Shown here in pieces: positions 1 to 9,984 of a stretch of 41,180 bases of DNA. The position numbers were made by a program, and so were the translations under genes. The stretch is from Hyphomicrobiales bacterium (lineage in GTDB: Bacteria > Pseudomonadota > Alphaproteobacteria > Rhizobiales > Devosiaceae). The notes under the pieces were generated by a model, which saw nothing but the letters and a program-made list of their open reading frames with translations, had not been told where the DNA came from and did no database searches. The number at the start of each line of letters is the position of its first letter. Position 1 is the stretch's first letter. The stretch covers positions 1-41,180 of the forward strand of contig SEEL01000032.1 in assembly GCA_004144345.1 (NCBI GenBank), written 5' to 3'.

Positions 1-60
1 TCTCCCTCCTCGGCGCGTAGCGCTGGGGAGGGGGGACCAGCCGCAGGCTGGTGGGTGGGG
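1..60 (+). repeat. GC-rich intergenic palindromic repeat, copy A
   Basis: This is a noncoding element with a CTCCC...GGGGAGG outer pairing, followed by a short hairpin (CCAGCC, loop GCA, GGCTGG at 37-51) and a GTGGGTGGGG tail. Two more copies occur at 8902-8956 (inverted) and 8988-9047. The flanks are nearly identical among copies. The inner hairpin stem differs in sequence but stays paired, so the structure is what is conserved. It may continue left of the window edge. It looks like a REP/BIME-type dispersed element; the mobility mechanism is unknown. Confidence 0.75.
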
Positions 61-90
61 CGGGCAGCTTGAGCAGAGGCCCGTTGCCCC

Positions 91-137
91 ACCCTCATCC
101 GCCCTTCGGGCACCTTTTCCCATCAAGGGAGAAGGCG
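91..137. repeat. second type of intergenic palindrome upstream of recF
   Basis: This short noncoding stretch contains the perfect small hairpin GCCC-TTC-GGGC near 101-111 and then a CCTTTTCCC/GGGAGAAGG pairing near 112-135. From general familiarity, very similar CCCTCATCC...GGGC...GGAGAAGG elements are scattered between genes in many Hyphomicrobiales genomes. That statement is recollection, not a search. No second copy was seen in this window. It lies about 85 bases upstream of the recF start and could affect its transcript. Confidence 0.5.
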
Positions 138-220
138 ATCGTACCGAAGCCTCTCAGTTTGGGGCGAGCAGGATGCGCAGTCAGGCCTTCTCCGTCCCGA
201 ATCTGTGCTAACCAGCGCGC

Positions 221-1333
221 ATGCCCGCCCGCTATTTTTCCCGCCTCCGTCTCAGCGCCTTCCGCAATTACACGTCGGCGGCGCTTGATCTTGATGGGCG
301 CCACCTTGTGCTCACCGGCGCAAACGGGGCGGGCAAGACCAATCTGCTCGAGGCGGTGTCGCTGCTGAGCCCCGGGCGGGGGCTCAGGCGGGCGAGTTTT
401 GACAGCCTCGGCAACCATGCGTCCGACCAGCCCTGGGCGGTCGCCGCCACCATCGAGACGCCTGCTGGCCCCGCCGATATCGGCACGGGCGCCGGCGAGG
501 AGGGCGGGCGGCGGGTGCGGATCAATGGCGCCAATGCCAAGACCATCGAGGAGATGAGCGAATATCTGCGGCTCCTCTGGCTGACGCCGTCGATGGACGG
601 GCTGTTCACCGGCCCGGCCGGCGACCGGCGCCGCTTCCTCGACCGGCTGGTGACGACGCTGGTGCCGTCGCACTCGGCCGCCGCGTCGAGCTATGACAAT
701 GCCACGCGGCAGCGGAACCGCCTGCTCGAGGAAAATGCCGATCCGCGCTGGCTGGCGGCGCTCGAGGCTGAAATGGCTGCCCATGCCGCAGCGCTGCACT
801 TCGCCCGCGCCGACGCCGTCGGCCATCTCCAGCAGATGATTTCGGCCAATCAGGGCGGGGACGGCTTCCCGGCGGCGGAACTGTCGCTGACGCCGCTGTT
901 CGAGGACCGGCACGAGCCGGCCTCCTCCCCGGCGCTGGAAGACGAGCTGAAGGCGCTCTGGGCCTCGACCCGCGCCCTCGACCGGGCAGCCGGGCGCACC
1001 ATCAACGGCCCGCACCGCGTCGATTTCGAGGTGCTCTACGCCCAAAAGCAGATGCCGGCGGCGCTCGGCTCCACCGGCGAGCAAAAAGCGCTGCTGGTCG
1101 GGCTGATCCTCGCCCAGGCGCGGCTGGTGAAGGCGCGGACTGGCATCACGCCCTTCCTGCTGCTCGACGAGATCGCCGCGCACCTCGACCCGGGCCGCCG
1201 GGCGGCGCTGTTTACGGCGCTGGACGGGCTCGACACGCAATGCCTGATGACCGGCACCGACCCGATGCTGTTCGACGCCCTCGGCCCCCGCGCCCAGCGC
1301 GTCACCGTCCGCGACGGGCGCCTCGATGCCTAG
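221..1333 (+). CDS. recF: DNA replication and repair protein RecF
   Basis: RecF is an ABC/SMC-like ATPase that helps load RecA at single-strand gaps, working with RecO and RecR in the cytoplasm. The 370-residue length is normal. The N-terminus has the typical LRLSAFRNY segment and a Walker A motif GANGAGKT at residues 33-40. The C-terminal third has the signature STGEQKALL and a Walker B, FLLLDEIAAHLD. The ATG at 221 is chosen because the family starts just before the FRNY segment; no clear ribosome site precedes it. The next gene overlaps its end by 8 bases, and gyrB follows. This matches the recF-gyrB order of many bacteria, but dnaA and dnaN are not seen upstream, where repeats lie instead. 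Confidence 0.96.
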   Translation: MPARYFSRLRLSAFRNYTSAALDLDGRHLVLTGANGAGKTNLLEAVSLLSPGRGLRRASFDSLGNHASDQPWAVAATIETPAGPADIGTGAGEEGGRRVRINGANAKTIEEMSEYLRLLWLTPSMDGLFTGPAGDRRRFLDRLVTTLVPSHSAAASSYDNATRQRNRLLEENADPRWLAALEAEMAAHAAALHFARADAVGHLQQMISANQGGDGFPAAELSLTPLFEDRHEPASSPALEDELKALWASTRALDRAAGRTINGPHRVDFEVLYAQKQMPAALGSTGEQKALLVGLILAQARLVKARTGITPFLLLDEIAAHLDPGRRAALFTALDGLDTQCLMTGTDPMLFDALGPRAQRVTVRDGRLDA

Positions 1334-1667
1334 CGCCATCCATGGCCTCTTCCTCGAGGCCATGCGGCAGCGGCGCCAGATCGTCTGCACCTATCAGGGC
1401 TATCGCCGCGAAATCTGCCCGATTCTGCTCGGCCGCACCGGCCTCGAGGAAAAAGCGCTGGTTTTTCAATTCGCTGGCGAGACCAGCAGCGGCCCGGTCG
1501 GCACCCCGGACTGGAAGTGCTTCCGTCTCGCCGAAATCGAAAACGCCACCCTGCGCGACGGCCCCTGGCACGCCGGCACCGAACATTCGGCGTCCCAGCA
1601 CTGCATGAAAATGGTCGAATACGACGTCAATCCGCAGAGCCCGTACGAGCCGGCGTTCAGGCTCTAG
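1326..1667 (+). CDS. small WYL-like domain protein between recF and gyrB
   Basis: This 113-residue protein has a start codon 8 bases inside the end of recF, so translation is probably coupled. The sequence reads like a single WYL-type SH3-like fold: an initial helix with MRQRRQIVCTYQGYRRE, then a PILLGRTGL strand pair, and a later FRLAEIENATL segment. This resembles the WYL pattern of a basic YxGxxR strand followed by an FRLxRI motif. WYL domains usually sense ligands or nucleic acids in regulators, but here there is no helix-turn-helix, so it would be a stand-alone domain. The C-terminal part includes a Cys and two His. The WYL assignment is by pattern only. Confidence 0.8.
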   Translation: MPSAIHGLFLEAMRQRRQIVCTYQGYRREICPILLGRTGLEEKALVFQFAGETSSGPVGTPDWKCFRLAEIENATLRDGPWHAGTEHSASQHCMKMVEYDVNPQSPYEPAFRL

Positions 1668-1739
1668 CGCCGGGGCCCGTGAGAACCCCTCCAATCCCCC
1701 TCAAACACCTTGAAAACGGGCAAAAAATCGCCATCTGGG

Positions 1740-1767
1740 TTGGGTAACCTCCCCCGATCCGCTAGAC
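1740..1767 (+). promoter_or_regulatory. candidate gyrB promoter
   Basis: A TTGGGT box (1740-1745), a 16-base spacer and CTAGAC (1762-1767) lie 38 bases before the gyrB start codon. They loosely match the alphaproteobacterial sigma-70 pattern (CTTGAC, about 17 bases, CTATAT). The match is weak at the -35 box. The gap between the preceding gene and gyrB is only 137 bases, so this is the most likely place for a dedicated promoter. Confidence 0.28.
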
Positions 1768-1792
1768 CATTTTCTGTCCAGCTTTCCGCTGA

Positions 1793-4264
<2,472 letters not shown>

Positions 4265-4273
4265 TGCAAAACC

Positions 4274-4297
4274 CCCTCTCCCGCGTGCGGGGGAGGG
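4274..4297. terminator. hairpin between convergent gyrB and Atu4866-family gene
   Basis: The sequence forms an 11-pair stem (CCCTCTCCCGC with GCGGGGGAGGG, one G-U pair) around a 2-base loop, in the 46-base gap between two convergent genes. Reading the minus strand, the stem is followed by a run of four T, so it can act as an intrinsic terminator for the leftward gene. There is no T run on the plus side. It has the same GC-rich style as the dispersed palindromes, so it may be a repeat relic instead. Confidence 0.5.
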
Positions 4298-4310
4298 ATA
4301 GGCCAGCGGC

Positions 4311-4568
4311 TCAGGCCGCCACCAGCTCCTCATAGCCCTCGGCATAGAGCGCGACCGGTCCGCCATGGAGGACGCCGTCGATGAACTCGCCTTCGCCCAG
4401 CAGCGTGCCGTCCTTGTAATAGGCGACGATGCGGCGGTCGCGGATGCGGTACTCGCCCTGGTGGCGGATGTCGCCGCCCAGCATCGCGATGAACCGGCCA
4501 TTGGGGAGCAGCATCTTGCGCACCTGATGGTCCGCGCTCAGCCACATGCCGACAAACTCATTGTCCAT
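4311..4568 (-). CDS. Atu4866-family protein
   Basis: This 85-residue protein has the pattern of the family named after Agrobacterium Atu4866: FVGMWLSADHQVRKMLLPNG at the front, a central GEYRIRDRRIVAYY, then DGTLLGEGEF and DGVLHGGP. The family is a small beta-barrel of unknown biochemical role. The start at 4568 is fixed by a perfect AGGAGG at 4575-4580, 6 bases before the ATG. A longer in-frame reading exists but has no such support. The stop codon of the upstream 45-residue ORF overlaps this ribosome site, so the two are probably co-translated. An AraC-type regulator is divergent from the pair. Function unknown. Confidence 0.85.
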   Translation of the reverse strand: MDNEFVGMWLSADHQVRKMLLPNGRFIAMLGGDIRHQGEYRIRDRRIVAYYKDGTLLGEGEFIDGVLHGGPVALYAEGYEELVAA

Positions 4569-4579
4569 TTCGGGCCTCC

Positions 4580-4717
4580 TCAGCCATTCATCCAGCGCCG
4601 CTCGCGCGGGGCCGGGGCCGGTACGGGTGCGGCGAGCCGCCTGATCAGCTTGCCGACAGTCGCGAGCGCCGCTTCGATCCGGGGACGGCCGGGCAGGGTG
4701 GAAAGATTGATCGTCAT
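4580..4717 (-). CDS. 45-residue mini-ORF upstream of the Atu4866-family gene
   Basis: The reading frame starts at an ATG with GAGG about 8 bases before it. It ends with a TGA whose bases run into the AGGAGG of the next gene. The peptide begins MTINLSTLPGRPRIEAAL, continues with a basic helix (VGKLIRRLAA), then a Pro-Ala-rich linker and an ERRWMNG end. Its opening resembles that of many small DUF1127-type proteins, but the usual DUF1127 core is missing. It may be a real small protein, or a leader whose translation drives the next gene. No function can be assigned. Confidence 0.5.
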   Translation of the reverse strand: MTINLSTLPGRPRIEAALATVGKLIRRLAAPVPAPAPRERRWMNG

Positions 4718-4903
4718 TTGGGGCCTCGCTTGCTGCCGGTGGCTCAACCGCCGTCCGGTGCAGCCTATATGCGCTCCCACCCCCGCCAGACGGTAGATCG
4801 ATCCTGCGCCATGATTGCACGATCCTCCAGAAATGGACGAGAACGCGTGACTCCCGCGCGCGATCTGCTATCTATGTATCAACGACACACAGGGAGTTCG
4901 GCC

Positions 4904-5803
4904 ATGCTGGACCTCGAAGACCTTAAGCAAGAGATTGCACGGTTCACGTCGGAAGACGGCATTCATGCAACCGGCATTGAGGGCCTCACGCTCATCCGCT
5001 TCTCCAAGCACTCCGAGCCGACGCACGGGCTGATCGAGCCCGCTTTGTGCATCGTGGCGCAGGGCAAGAAGCGCACCATCGCGGGCGACCGCATGCTGAG
5101 CTACGACGCCTCGAAATTCCTCGTCGTCTCGGCCGAAACGCCGATCATCGGCCAGATCGTCGAGGCGAGCCCCGAGGCGCCCTATCTCTGCCTGAAGCTC
5201 GATCTCGAGGCGGCGGCGATCACCGAGTTGCTGATCGATGTGGGCGGTATTGGCGGCGGCGCGGCGGAGGCCGATGCCAGCGTGTCGGTCAGCCTGCTGA
5301 CGCCGGAACTGATCGATGCCGCGACGCGCCTTGTCCGCCTGCTCGGTTCGCCCGACGATATCCGCGTGCTGGCCCCGATGGTGCGCCGCGAGATTCTCTA
5401 TCGCGTGCTGCAGACCGACCAGGCGACGCGTCTGCAGCAGATCGCGCTGGCCGAGAGCCGCCTGCAGCAGGTCAACCGCGCCATCGGCTGGATCAAGTCG
5501 AACTATCGCCAGAGCTTCGCCATCGAGGAGGTGGCGATGGAGGCGCGCATGAGCCCCTCATCGTTGCATCTGCACTTCAAGGCTGTCACCGCCATGAGCC
5601 CGCTGCAGTACCAGAAGCAGCTGCGCCTGCAGGAGGCGCGCCGCCTGATGCTGGGCGAAGCGCTTGATGCGGCGACCGCCGGCCATCGTGTCGGCTATGA
5701 CAGCCCGAGCCAGTTCAGCCGCGAATATGCGCGCACCTTCGGCGCTCCGCCGCTGCGCGACGTGGCACGGCTCAAGGCAGGGGATCTGCTGGCGGCGGGG
5801 TGA
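4904..5803 (+). CDS. AraC-family transcriptional regulator (AraC_N type)
   Basis: This is a 299-residue one-component regulator. The N-terminal half is the AraC_N cupin-like domain, with EPALCIVAQGKK and the strand LSYDASKFLVVSAETPI. The C-terminal part from about residue 190 has two helix-turn-helices: SFAIEEVAMEARMSPSSLHLHFK, with the MSPLQYQKQLRLQEARRLM linker, then VGYDSPSQFSREYARTFG. The start at 4904 has AGGGAG at 4891-4896 and gives the usual family length; an in-frame ATG at 4874 lacks a ribosome site. It is divergent from the mini-ORF/Atu4866 pair over 186 bases, the arrangement expected if it controls them. The inducer is unknown. Members of this class are often found beside oxidoreductases, which is not the case here. 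Confidence 0.93.
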   Translation: MLDLEDLKQEIARFTSEDGIHATGIEGLTLIRFSKHSEPTHGLIEPALCIVAQGKKRTIAGDRMLSYDASKFLVVSAETPIIGQIVEASPEAPYLCLKLDLEAAAITELLIDVGGIGGGAAEADASVSVSLLTPELIDAATRLVRLLGSPDDIRVLAPMVRREILYRVLQTDQATRLQQIALAESRLQQVNRAIGWIKSNYRQSFAIEEVAMEARMSPSSLHLHFKAVTAMSPLQYQKQLRLQEARRLMLGEALDAATAGHRVGYDSPSQFSREYARTFGAPPLRDVARLKAGDLLAAG

Positions 5804-5980
5804 GTCGCAGAGCCGGCCCTGCTGTTGCTGCCTCGCCACAAGGCTTAACCAACCCTTTTTACCCCACATAAACCGGCCACATTTAGCCTCAAGAACGATA
5901 GGGTTCGCGCAGGCCGCAAGGCCGCGCTGAAATGGACTTGCGAGCCCGAGCCCTCCCTCTTGGAGTCAGCCGGATTGGCC

Positions 5981-8248
5981 ATGCGCAAGAAGAATGCCGG
6001 GGCCCTGTTCATGGATTTCGAGATTTCGCCCGACGACAGGATCGGTGGTGCAACGCCCCGCGCGCGTGCCCGTGCGAAAGCCCCTGCCAAGAGCAAGGCC
6101 AAGGCGAAGCCCGCCAAGGGGCAGCGCGTCGAGCCCGGCTTCACGGCCTATCAGGATTACGATTACGACGACGCGCCCGTCGCGCCGCAGCGCGGCCGCG
6201 GCAAGGCCCCCAAGGCCAAGAAGCCGTCGCGCGGCCGCCGCGAGAAGAAACCCTTCAGCGTCTGGCGCCTGTTCGGCCGCCTGTTCTACTGGGGCGCGAC
6301 GCTCGCCATCATCGCCGGCCTCGCCGGTGTCGGCGTCATCTATTACTACTGGATGCAGATGCCGTCGGTGACGACCTGGGCCGTGCCCGAGCGGGCACCC
6401 AATATCCGCGTCGTCGCCTCCGACGGACAGCTGATTTCGAACCGCGGCAAATCGGGCGGCGAGGCCGTCTCGCTGCATGAATTGCCGGCCTATGTGCCGG
6501 CCTCCTTTGTCGCCATCGAAGACCGGCGCTTCTACGAGCATTTCGGTATCGACGTGGTCGGCCTTGCCTCGGTGGCGCTCGAATCCATCCAGGCCGGCGA
6601 CATCACGCGCGGCGCCTCGACCATTACGCAGCAGGTCGCCAAGAACCTCTTCCTCACGCCCAAGCAGGACCTTGAGCGAAAGGTGCAGGAAGGCCTGCTC
6701 GCGGTCTGGCTGGAACACAATTACACCAAGGACCAGATCCTCGAACTCTACATCAACCGCGTCAATTTCGGGCACGAGAAATACGGCCTCGAAGCCGCCG
6801 CGCAGTTCTATTTCGGCAAGTCGGCGCGCAATCTCTCGCTCGGCGAGGCTGCCATTCTCGCGGGCTCGCTGCAGGCCCCGTCGCGGCTCAACCCGCGCGG
6901 CAATGTCGAGCGCGTGCAGGCCCGCCAGAAGCTCGTCCTCAACGCCATGGCCAAGGAAGGCTACATCACCGACGCCGAGGCGAGCGCTGCCACCATCGAC
7001 CCCGGCCAGACGGTCCGCACCAAGGTCGTCGGCGCCGAATCCTATGTGGCCGACTGGGTCGAGGGCCTCGTCACCGCCTATGTCGGCGACATCAAGCAGG
7101 ACGTGATCGTCTACACCACCATCAACTGGGACCTGCAGAAGGAAGCCGAATTCCTGATCAAGGAAGCGGTGACCACCGAGGGCCCCAAGGCCGGCTTCTC
7201 GCAGGGTGCGCTGGTGGCGATCGACGCCGATGGCGCCGTGCGCGCCGTGGTCGGCGGCGCCGACTATGCGCAGAGCCAGTACAACCGCGCCGTCACCTCG
7301 CGCCGCCAGCCGGGCTCCGCCTTCAAGCCCTTCGTCTACATGGCCGCCATGGAAGCCGGCTACACGCCCGACACGGTGGCACAGGATGCGCCCATCAATA
7401 TCGATGGCTGGGCGCCGCAGAATGCCGATGGCAAGTTCATGGGCGAGATCACCCTGCGCCAGGGCCTTGCCTATTCGCGCAACACCATCTCGGCGCAGCT
7501 CGCCGCGCTGCTTGGCCCGGCCAAGGTGGTCGAAGCCGCACAGCGCATGGGCATCTCCTCGCCGCTGATGGCGGTGCCCTCGATCGCCCTCGGCACGCAG
7601 GAAGTCTCGCTGCTTGAGCTGACCGCCGGTTATGCGCCCTTCGCCAATGGCGGCAATGGCGTCATCGCCAATGTCATCACCCGCATCGAATCCGCCGACG
7701 GCAAGGTGCTGTACGACGCCGTTCCGGCCGGCCCCGGCCAGGTGGTCAGCCCGCTCGTCGTCGGTGAAATGAACGACATGCTGTCGACCGCCCTCGAGAT
7801 CGGCACCGGCAAGCGCGCCAGCCTCAATGGCTGGCAGATCGGCGGCAAGACCGGCACCTCGCAGAAGGCCCGCGACGCGCTGTTCGTCGGCTATACCAAC
7901 CGCATGGTGACTGGCGTCTGGCTCGGCAATGACGACGACAAGCCCACCAAGCTCGCCGGCGGCACCGTGCCGACGCAGATCTGGTCGGATTTCATGGCCA
8001 AGGCCCATGCCGGCCTGCCGCCCTCGAACCTGCCCGACATCAACTCGGCCGCGGTGCCCGCCGATATTCTCACCGGCAACGACCCCATCGCCGACATGGC
8101 CAATGGCGGCTTTGCCCCCGACGGCACCCTGCCGGCCGAGGGCGCCATGCCGATGGACCCGCAGCCCACCCAGCAGCAGCCCGCCGAGGCGCAGCCGCGC
8201 ACGGCGCGCAACATCGGCGACCTGCTCACGGATTTGTTTGGCGGCTGA
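5981..8248 (+). CDS. class A penicillin-binding protein (PBP1A type)
   Basis: This is a bifunctional peptidoglycan synthase that polymerises glycan strands and cross-links them in the periplasm, anchored in the inner membrane. It has 755 residues from the ATG at 5981; an upstream TTG at 5960 is possible. Residues 1-95 are a long cytoplasmic tail rich in Lys, Arg, Ala and Pro, and residues 101-124 form one membrane segment. The glycosyltransferase domain has EDRRFYEHFGID (catalytic Glu180), GASTITQQVAKNLFL and RKVQEGLLAVWLE. The transpeptidase has SAFK (Ser446-Lys449), SRN (499-501) and KTGTS (623-627), all intact. The C-terminal tail is rich in Pro and Gln. It stands alone, with a 177-base upstream gap. 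Confidence 0.95.
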   Translation: MRKKNAGALFMDFEISPDDRIGGATPRARARAKAPAKSKAKAKPAKGQRVEPGFTAYQDYDYDDAPVAPQRGRGKAPKAKKPSRGRREKKPFSVWRLFGRLFYWGATLAIIAGLAGVGVIYYYWMQMPSVTTWAVPERAPNIRVVASDGQLISNRGKSGGEAVSLHELPAYVPASFVAIEDRRFYEHFGIDVVGLASVALESIQAGDITRGASTITQQVAKNLFLTPKQDLERKVQEGLLAVWLEHNYTKDQILELYINRVNFGHEKYGLEAAAQFYFGKSARNLSLGEAAILAGSLQAPSRLNPRGNVERVQARQKLVLNAMAKEGYITDAEASAATIDPGQTVRTKVVGAESYVADWVEGLVTAYVGDIKQDVIVYTTINWDLQKEAEFLIKEAVTTEGPKAGFSQGALVAIDADGAVRAVVGGADYAQSQYNRAVTSRRQPGSAFKPFVYMAAMEAGYTPDTVAQDAPINIDGWAPQNADGKFMGEITLRQGLAYSRNTISAQLAALLGPAKVVEAAQRMGISSPLMAVPSIALGTQEVSLLELTAGYAPFANGGNGVIANVITRIESADGKVLYDAVPAGPGQVVSPLVVGEMNDMLSTALEIGTGKRASLNGWQIGGKTGTSQKARDALFVGYTNRMVTGVWLGNDDDKPTKLAGGTVPTQIWSDFMAKAHAGLPPSNLPDINSAAVPADILTGNDPIADMANGGFAPDGTLPAEGAMPMDPQPTQQQPAEAQPRTARNIGDLLTDLFGG

Positions 8249-8315
8249 CCTGTCAGCGGCGGTTCATCTGCCGCACATTAGGGTGGTCGCCAAACACTAG
8301 AAGGTGGAGCCCGCC

Positions 8316-8888
8316 ATGAAAAACTTCCCGCTCGTCGCCGCTGTCCTCATCCTCTCGGCCTCGCTGGCCGGGGCGCAGGAACCGCTGCCGAAGGTCAGTT
8401 TCGGTGAACCCGGCTATGGCGGCACCGGCTGCCCCGATGGCACCGGCCTCTCCATCCGCGGTTTCGGCAACCAGGCCGCCTTCTATGTCTTCGATGGCTA
8501 CAAGGTCGGCGATGGCGGCCGCTCGGTCGATCGCAAGACCTGCGCCATCGCGATTCCGGTCGATGTGCCTGCGGGCGTCTCGGTCGCGGTGCGCAATGTC
8601 GGCGTCCGTGGCGCGGTGAAACTGCCTGACGGGCTCGACGCCCAGCTCAATGTCGAAGCCTTTGCCGCCGGCGAAACCGGGCCGGTCAACGAGATCAAGT
8701 TCTCAGGCGCGACGGATACCGGCTATTTCCGCCTGCTCAATGTGGCCGATGAGGATCTCGACTGGTCAGCCTGCGGCGAGGACATCAACCTCCGCGTCAA
8801 CACCTCGCTGCGCACGCGCGGCACCGAAGACGCCGCCGTCTCGCTCAACGCGCTGATCGTCTATCCGCTGGCAACCAAGGCCTGCTGA
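8316..8888 (+). CDS. secreted DUF4360-like protein
   Basis: This 190-residue protein has a clear Sec signal peptide (MKNFPLVAAVLILSASLAGA, cleavage near residue 20). The mature part has GYGGTGCPDGTGLSI, FDGYKVGDGG, KTCAIAIPVDVPAGV and a closing C-terminal Cys. The GTGCP start, the RKxC segment and the VPxGxS strand match the pattern of DUF4360 proteins, which are secreted beta-rich proteins of unknown role. Four Cys in the mature part could form two disulfides. The start at 8316 follows AAGGTGGAG at 8301-8309; an in-frame GTG at 8304 would spoil the signal peptide. It lies 67 bases after the penicillin-binding protein and may share its transcript. Confidence 0.85.
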   Translation: MKNFPLVAAVLILSASLAGAQEPLPKVSFGEPGYGGTGCPDGTGLSIRGFGNQAAFYVFDGYKVGDGGRSVDRKTCAIAIPVDVPAGVSVAVRNVGVRGAVKLPDGLDAQLNVEAFAAGETGPVNEIKFSGATDTGYFRLLNVADEDLDWSACGEDINLRVNTSLRTRGTEDAAVSLNALIVYPLATKAC

Positions 8889-8901
8889 TCGAAGTGGCTG
8901 G

Positions 8902-8956
8902 GGCTCGCCCCACCCACCGGCTTCGCCGGTCCCCCCTCCCCGATGGGGAGGGAGGG
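8902..8956 (-). repeat. GC-rich intergenic palindromic repeat, copy B (inverted)
   Basis: On the minus strand this reads as the same element as copy A: GGGGAGGGGGGACC, then the inner hairpin ACCGGC-GAA-GCCGGT, then GGTGGGTGGGG. It is head-to-head with copy C across about 31 bases. The pair could fold into a large cruciform or act as a bidirectional transcription stop between the convergent DUF4360 gene and the YgjP gene. Confidence 0.75.
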
Positions 8957-8987
8957 TGCTGACTTCAGCCCCGATGGTTCAGTCGGT

Positions 8988-9047
8988 CTCCCTCCTCGGC
9001 GCGAAGCGCTGGGGAGGGGGGACCACGCGTTAGCGTGGTGGGTGGGG
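8988..9047 (+). repeat. GC-rich intergenic palindromic repeat, copy C
   Basis: This copy is almost identical to copy A in its outer parts, sharing the CTCCCTCCTCGGCGCG start and the GCGCTGGGGAGGGGGGACC block. Its inner hairpin is CCACGC-GTTA-GCGTGG where copy A has CCAGCC-GCA-GGCTGG. It ends 16 bases before the stop codon of the leftward YgjP gene, so it lies in that gene's 3' untranslated region. Confidence 0.8.
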
Positions 9048-9063
9048 AGCCGAGCACGCCGGA

Positions 9064-9798
9064 CTACTCGATCCCGTACCCCATCAATTCGCGGCCGTGG
9101 ATGCGGAGCCATTCGCGGCCGCGTTCCATGCTGGGGAGGGTCCGCTCCACCACGTCCCAGAAATCCTGCGAGTGGTTCATCTCGAGCAGATGCGCCACTT
9201 CATGGGCGGCCACATAGTCGAGCACATAGGGCGGCGCGAGGATCAGCCGCCAGTTGAAATTGAGCTTGCCGGTCGATGAGCACGAGCCCCAGCGCGTCGC
9301 CTGGCTCCGCATCGAGATCGATTTGACAATGACGCCGAGATTGCCGCCATGCACGGCGCAGCGTTTGGCGAGATCGTGCTCGGCCTGCGCCTTGAGCCAG
9401 TCGGTGAGGCGGCGCGCCCGGTGTTCGGGGGCTCCGGGCACCAAGAGCGCCATCTCGCCATCATGCTCGCCCACTGCCACCGTGCCGCGCACCTTGCCGG
9501 TCGGCACGATGCGGTGGTTGACGCCGCGCAGCGGCACCACGGCGCCGCGCACGAAGGCCACCGGCTTGACCGAATCCTCGAGCCGTTCGGCCAGCCAGTC
9601 GGTGTGCCGGTCGAGAAACGCCTTGGCTTCGCCCCAGCGCCCGAATTTGGGCACCGTGAGCAGCGGCGTGCCGGCATGCGGCAGGCTGAGGCGGTAGGAA
9701 CGGGCGCGCGCCGACACCTTGACGGTGACCGTCACGGTCTCACCACCGATCCGCACTTCGGCGGCCGGCGGCCAACGCTTCTGCAGCAAGGGGATCAT
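9064..9798 (-). CDS. YgjP-type zinc metalloprotease (DUF45/M48 fold)
   Basis: This 244-residue protein has the zinc-binding HEVAH at 199-203, a third ligand His209 (EMNHS) and the family hallmark RWGSCSSTGKLNFNWRL just before it. The N-terminal half is the beta-rich part with SARARSYRLSLP. Members are cytoplasmic, broadly conserved and poorly characterised; peptidase activity is inferred from the motif. Length and motif spacing are normal. It is convergent with the DUF4360 gene across the inverted repeat pair. It is on the same strand as DUF2852, but a terminator lies between them, so it is probably transcribed alone. Confidence 0.92.
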   Translation of the reverse strand: MIPLLQKRWPPAAEVRIGGETVTVTVKVSARARSYRLSLPHAGTPLLTVPKFGRWGEAKAFLDRHTDWLAERLEDSVKPVAFVRGAVVPLRGVNHRIVPTGKVRGTVAVGEHDGEMALLVPGAPEHRARRLTDWLKAQAEHDLAKRCAVHGGNLGVIVKSISMRSQATRWGSCSSTGKLNFNWRLILAPPYVLDYVAAHEVAHLLEMNHSQDFWDVVERTLPSMERGREWLRIHGRELMGYGIE

Positions 9799-9848
9799 GG
9801 CGGAAGGCTAGTGCCGTTCCGCCGGGCCGCGCAAGGGATCAAAACGCG

Positions 9849-9877
9849 AAAAAGGCGCCTCCGGAACCGGAGACGCC
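9849..9877 (-). terminator. intrinsic terminator downstream of the DUF2852 gene
   Basis: On the minus strand an 11-base stem (GGCGTCTCCGG with CCGGAGGCGCC, one mismatch) around a 2-base loop is followed directly by five T. It lies 107 bases after the DUF2852 stop codon and 50 bases before the YgjP start codon. It therefore separates the two leftward genes. Confidence 0.7.
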
Positions 9878-9984
9878 AGTTGCAACCTGCTCACGAGGAG
9901 CGGGGTCGTCAGGGGGAGGTCGGAGAATCAGGAAAGGGGAGGGTGGGATGCCGACATGGGCATGCGGCATCCCGGGTAGGCACG

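Noticed and set aside
5966-8008. Minus-strand open frame of 680 codons opposite the penicillin-binding protein
   Set aside because: It is rich in Gly, Arg and Asp in shadow fashion, has no family pattern, and lies opposite a gene with every catalytic motif intact. GC-rich DNA gives such long antisense frames by chance.
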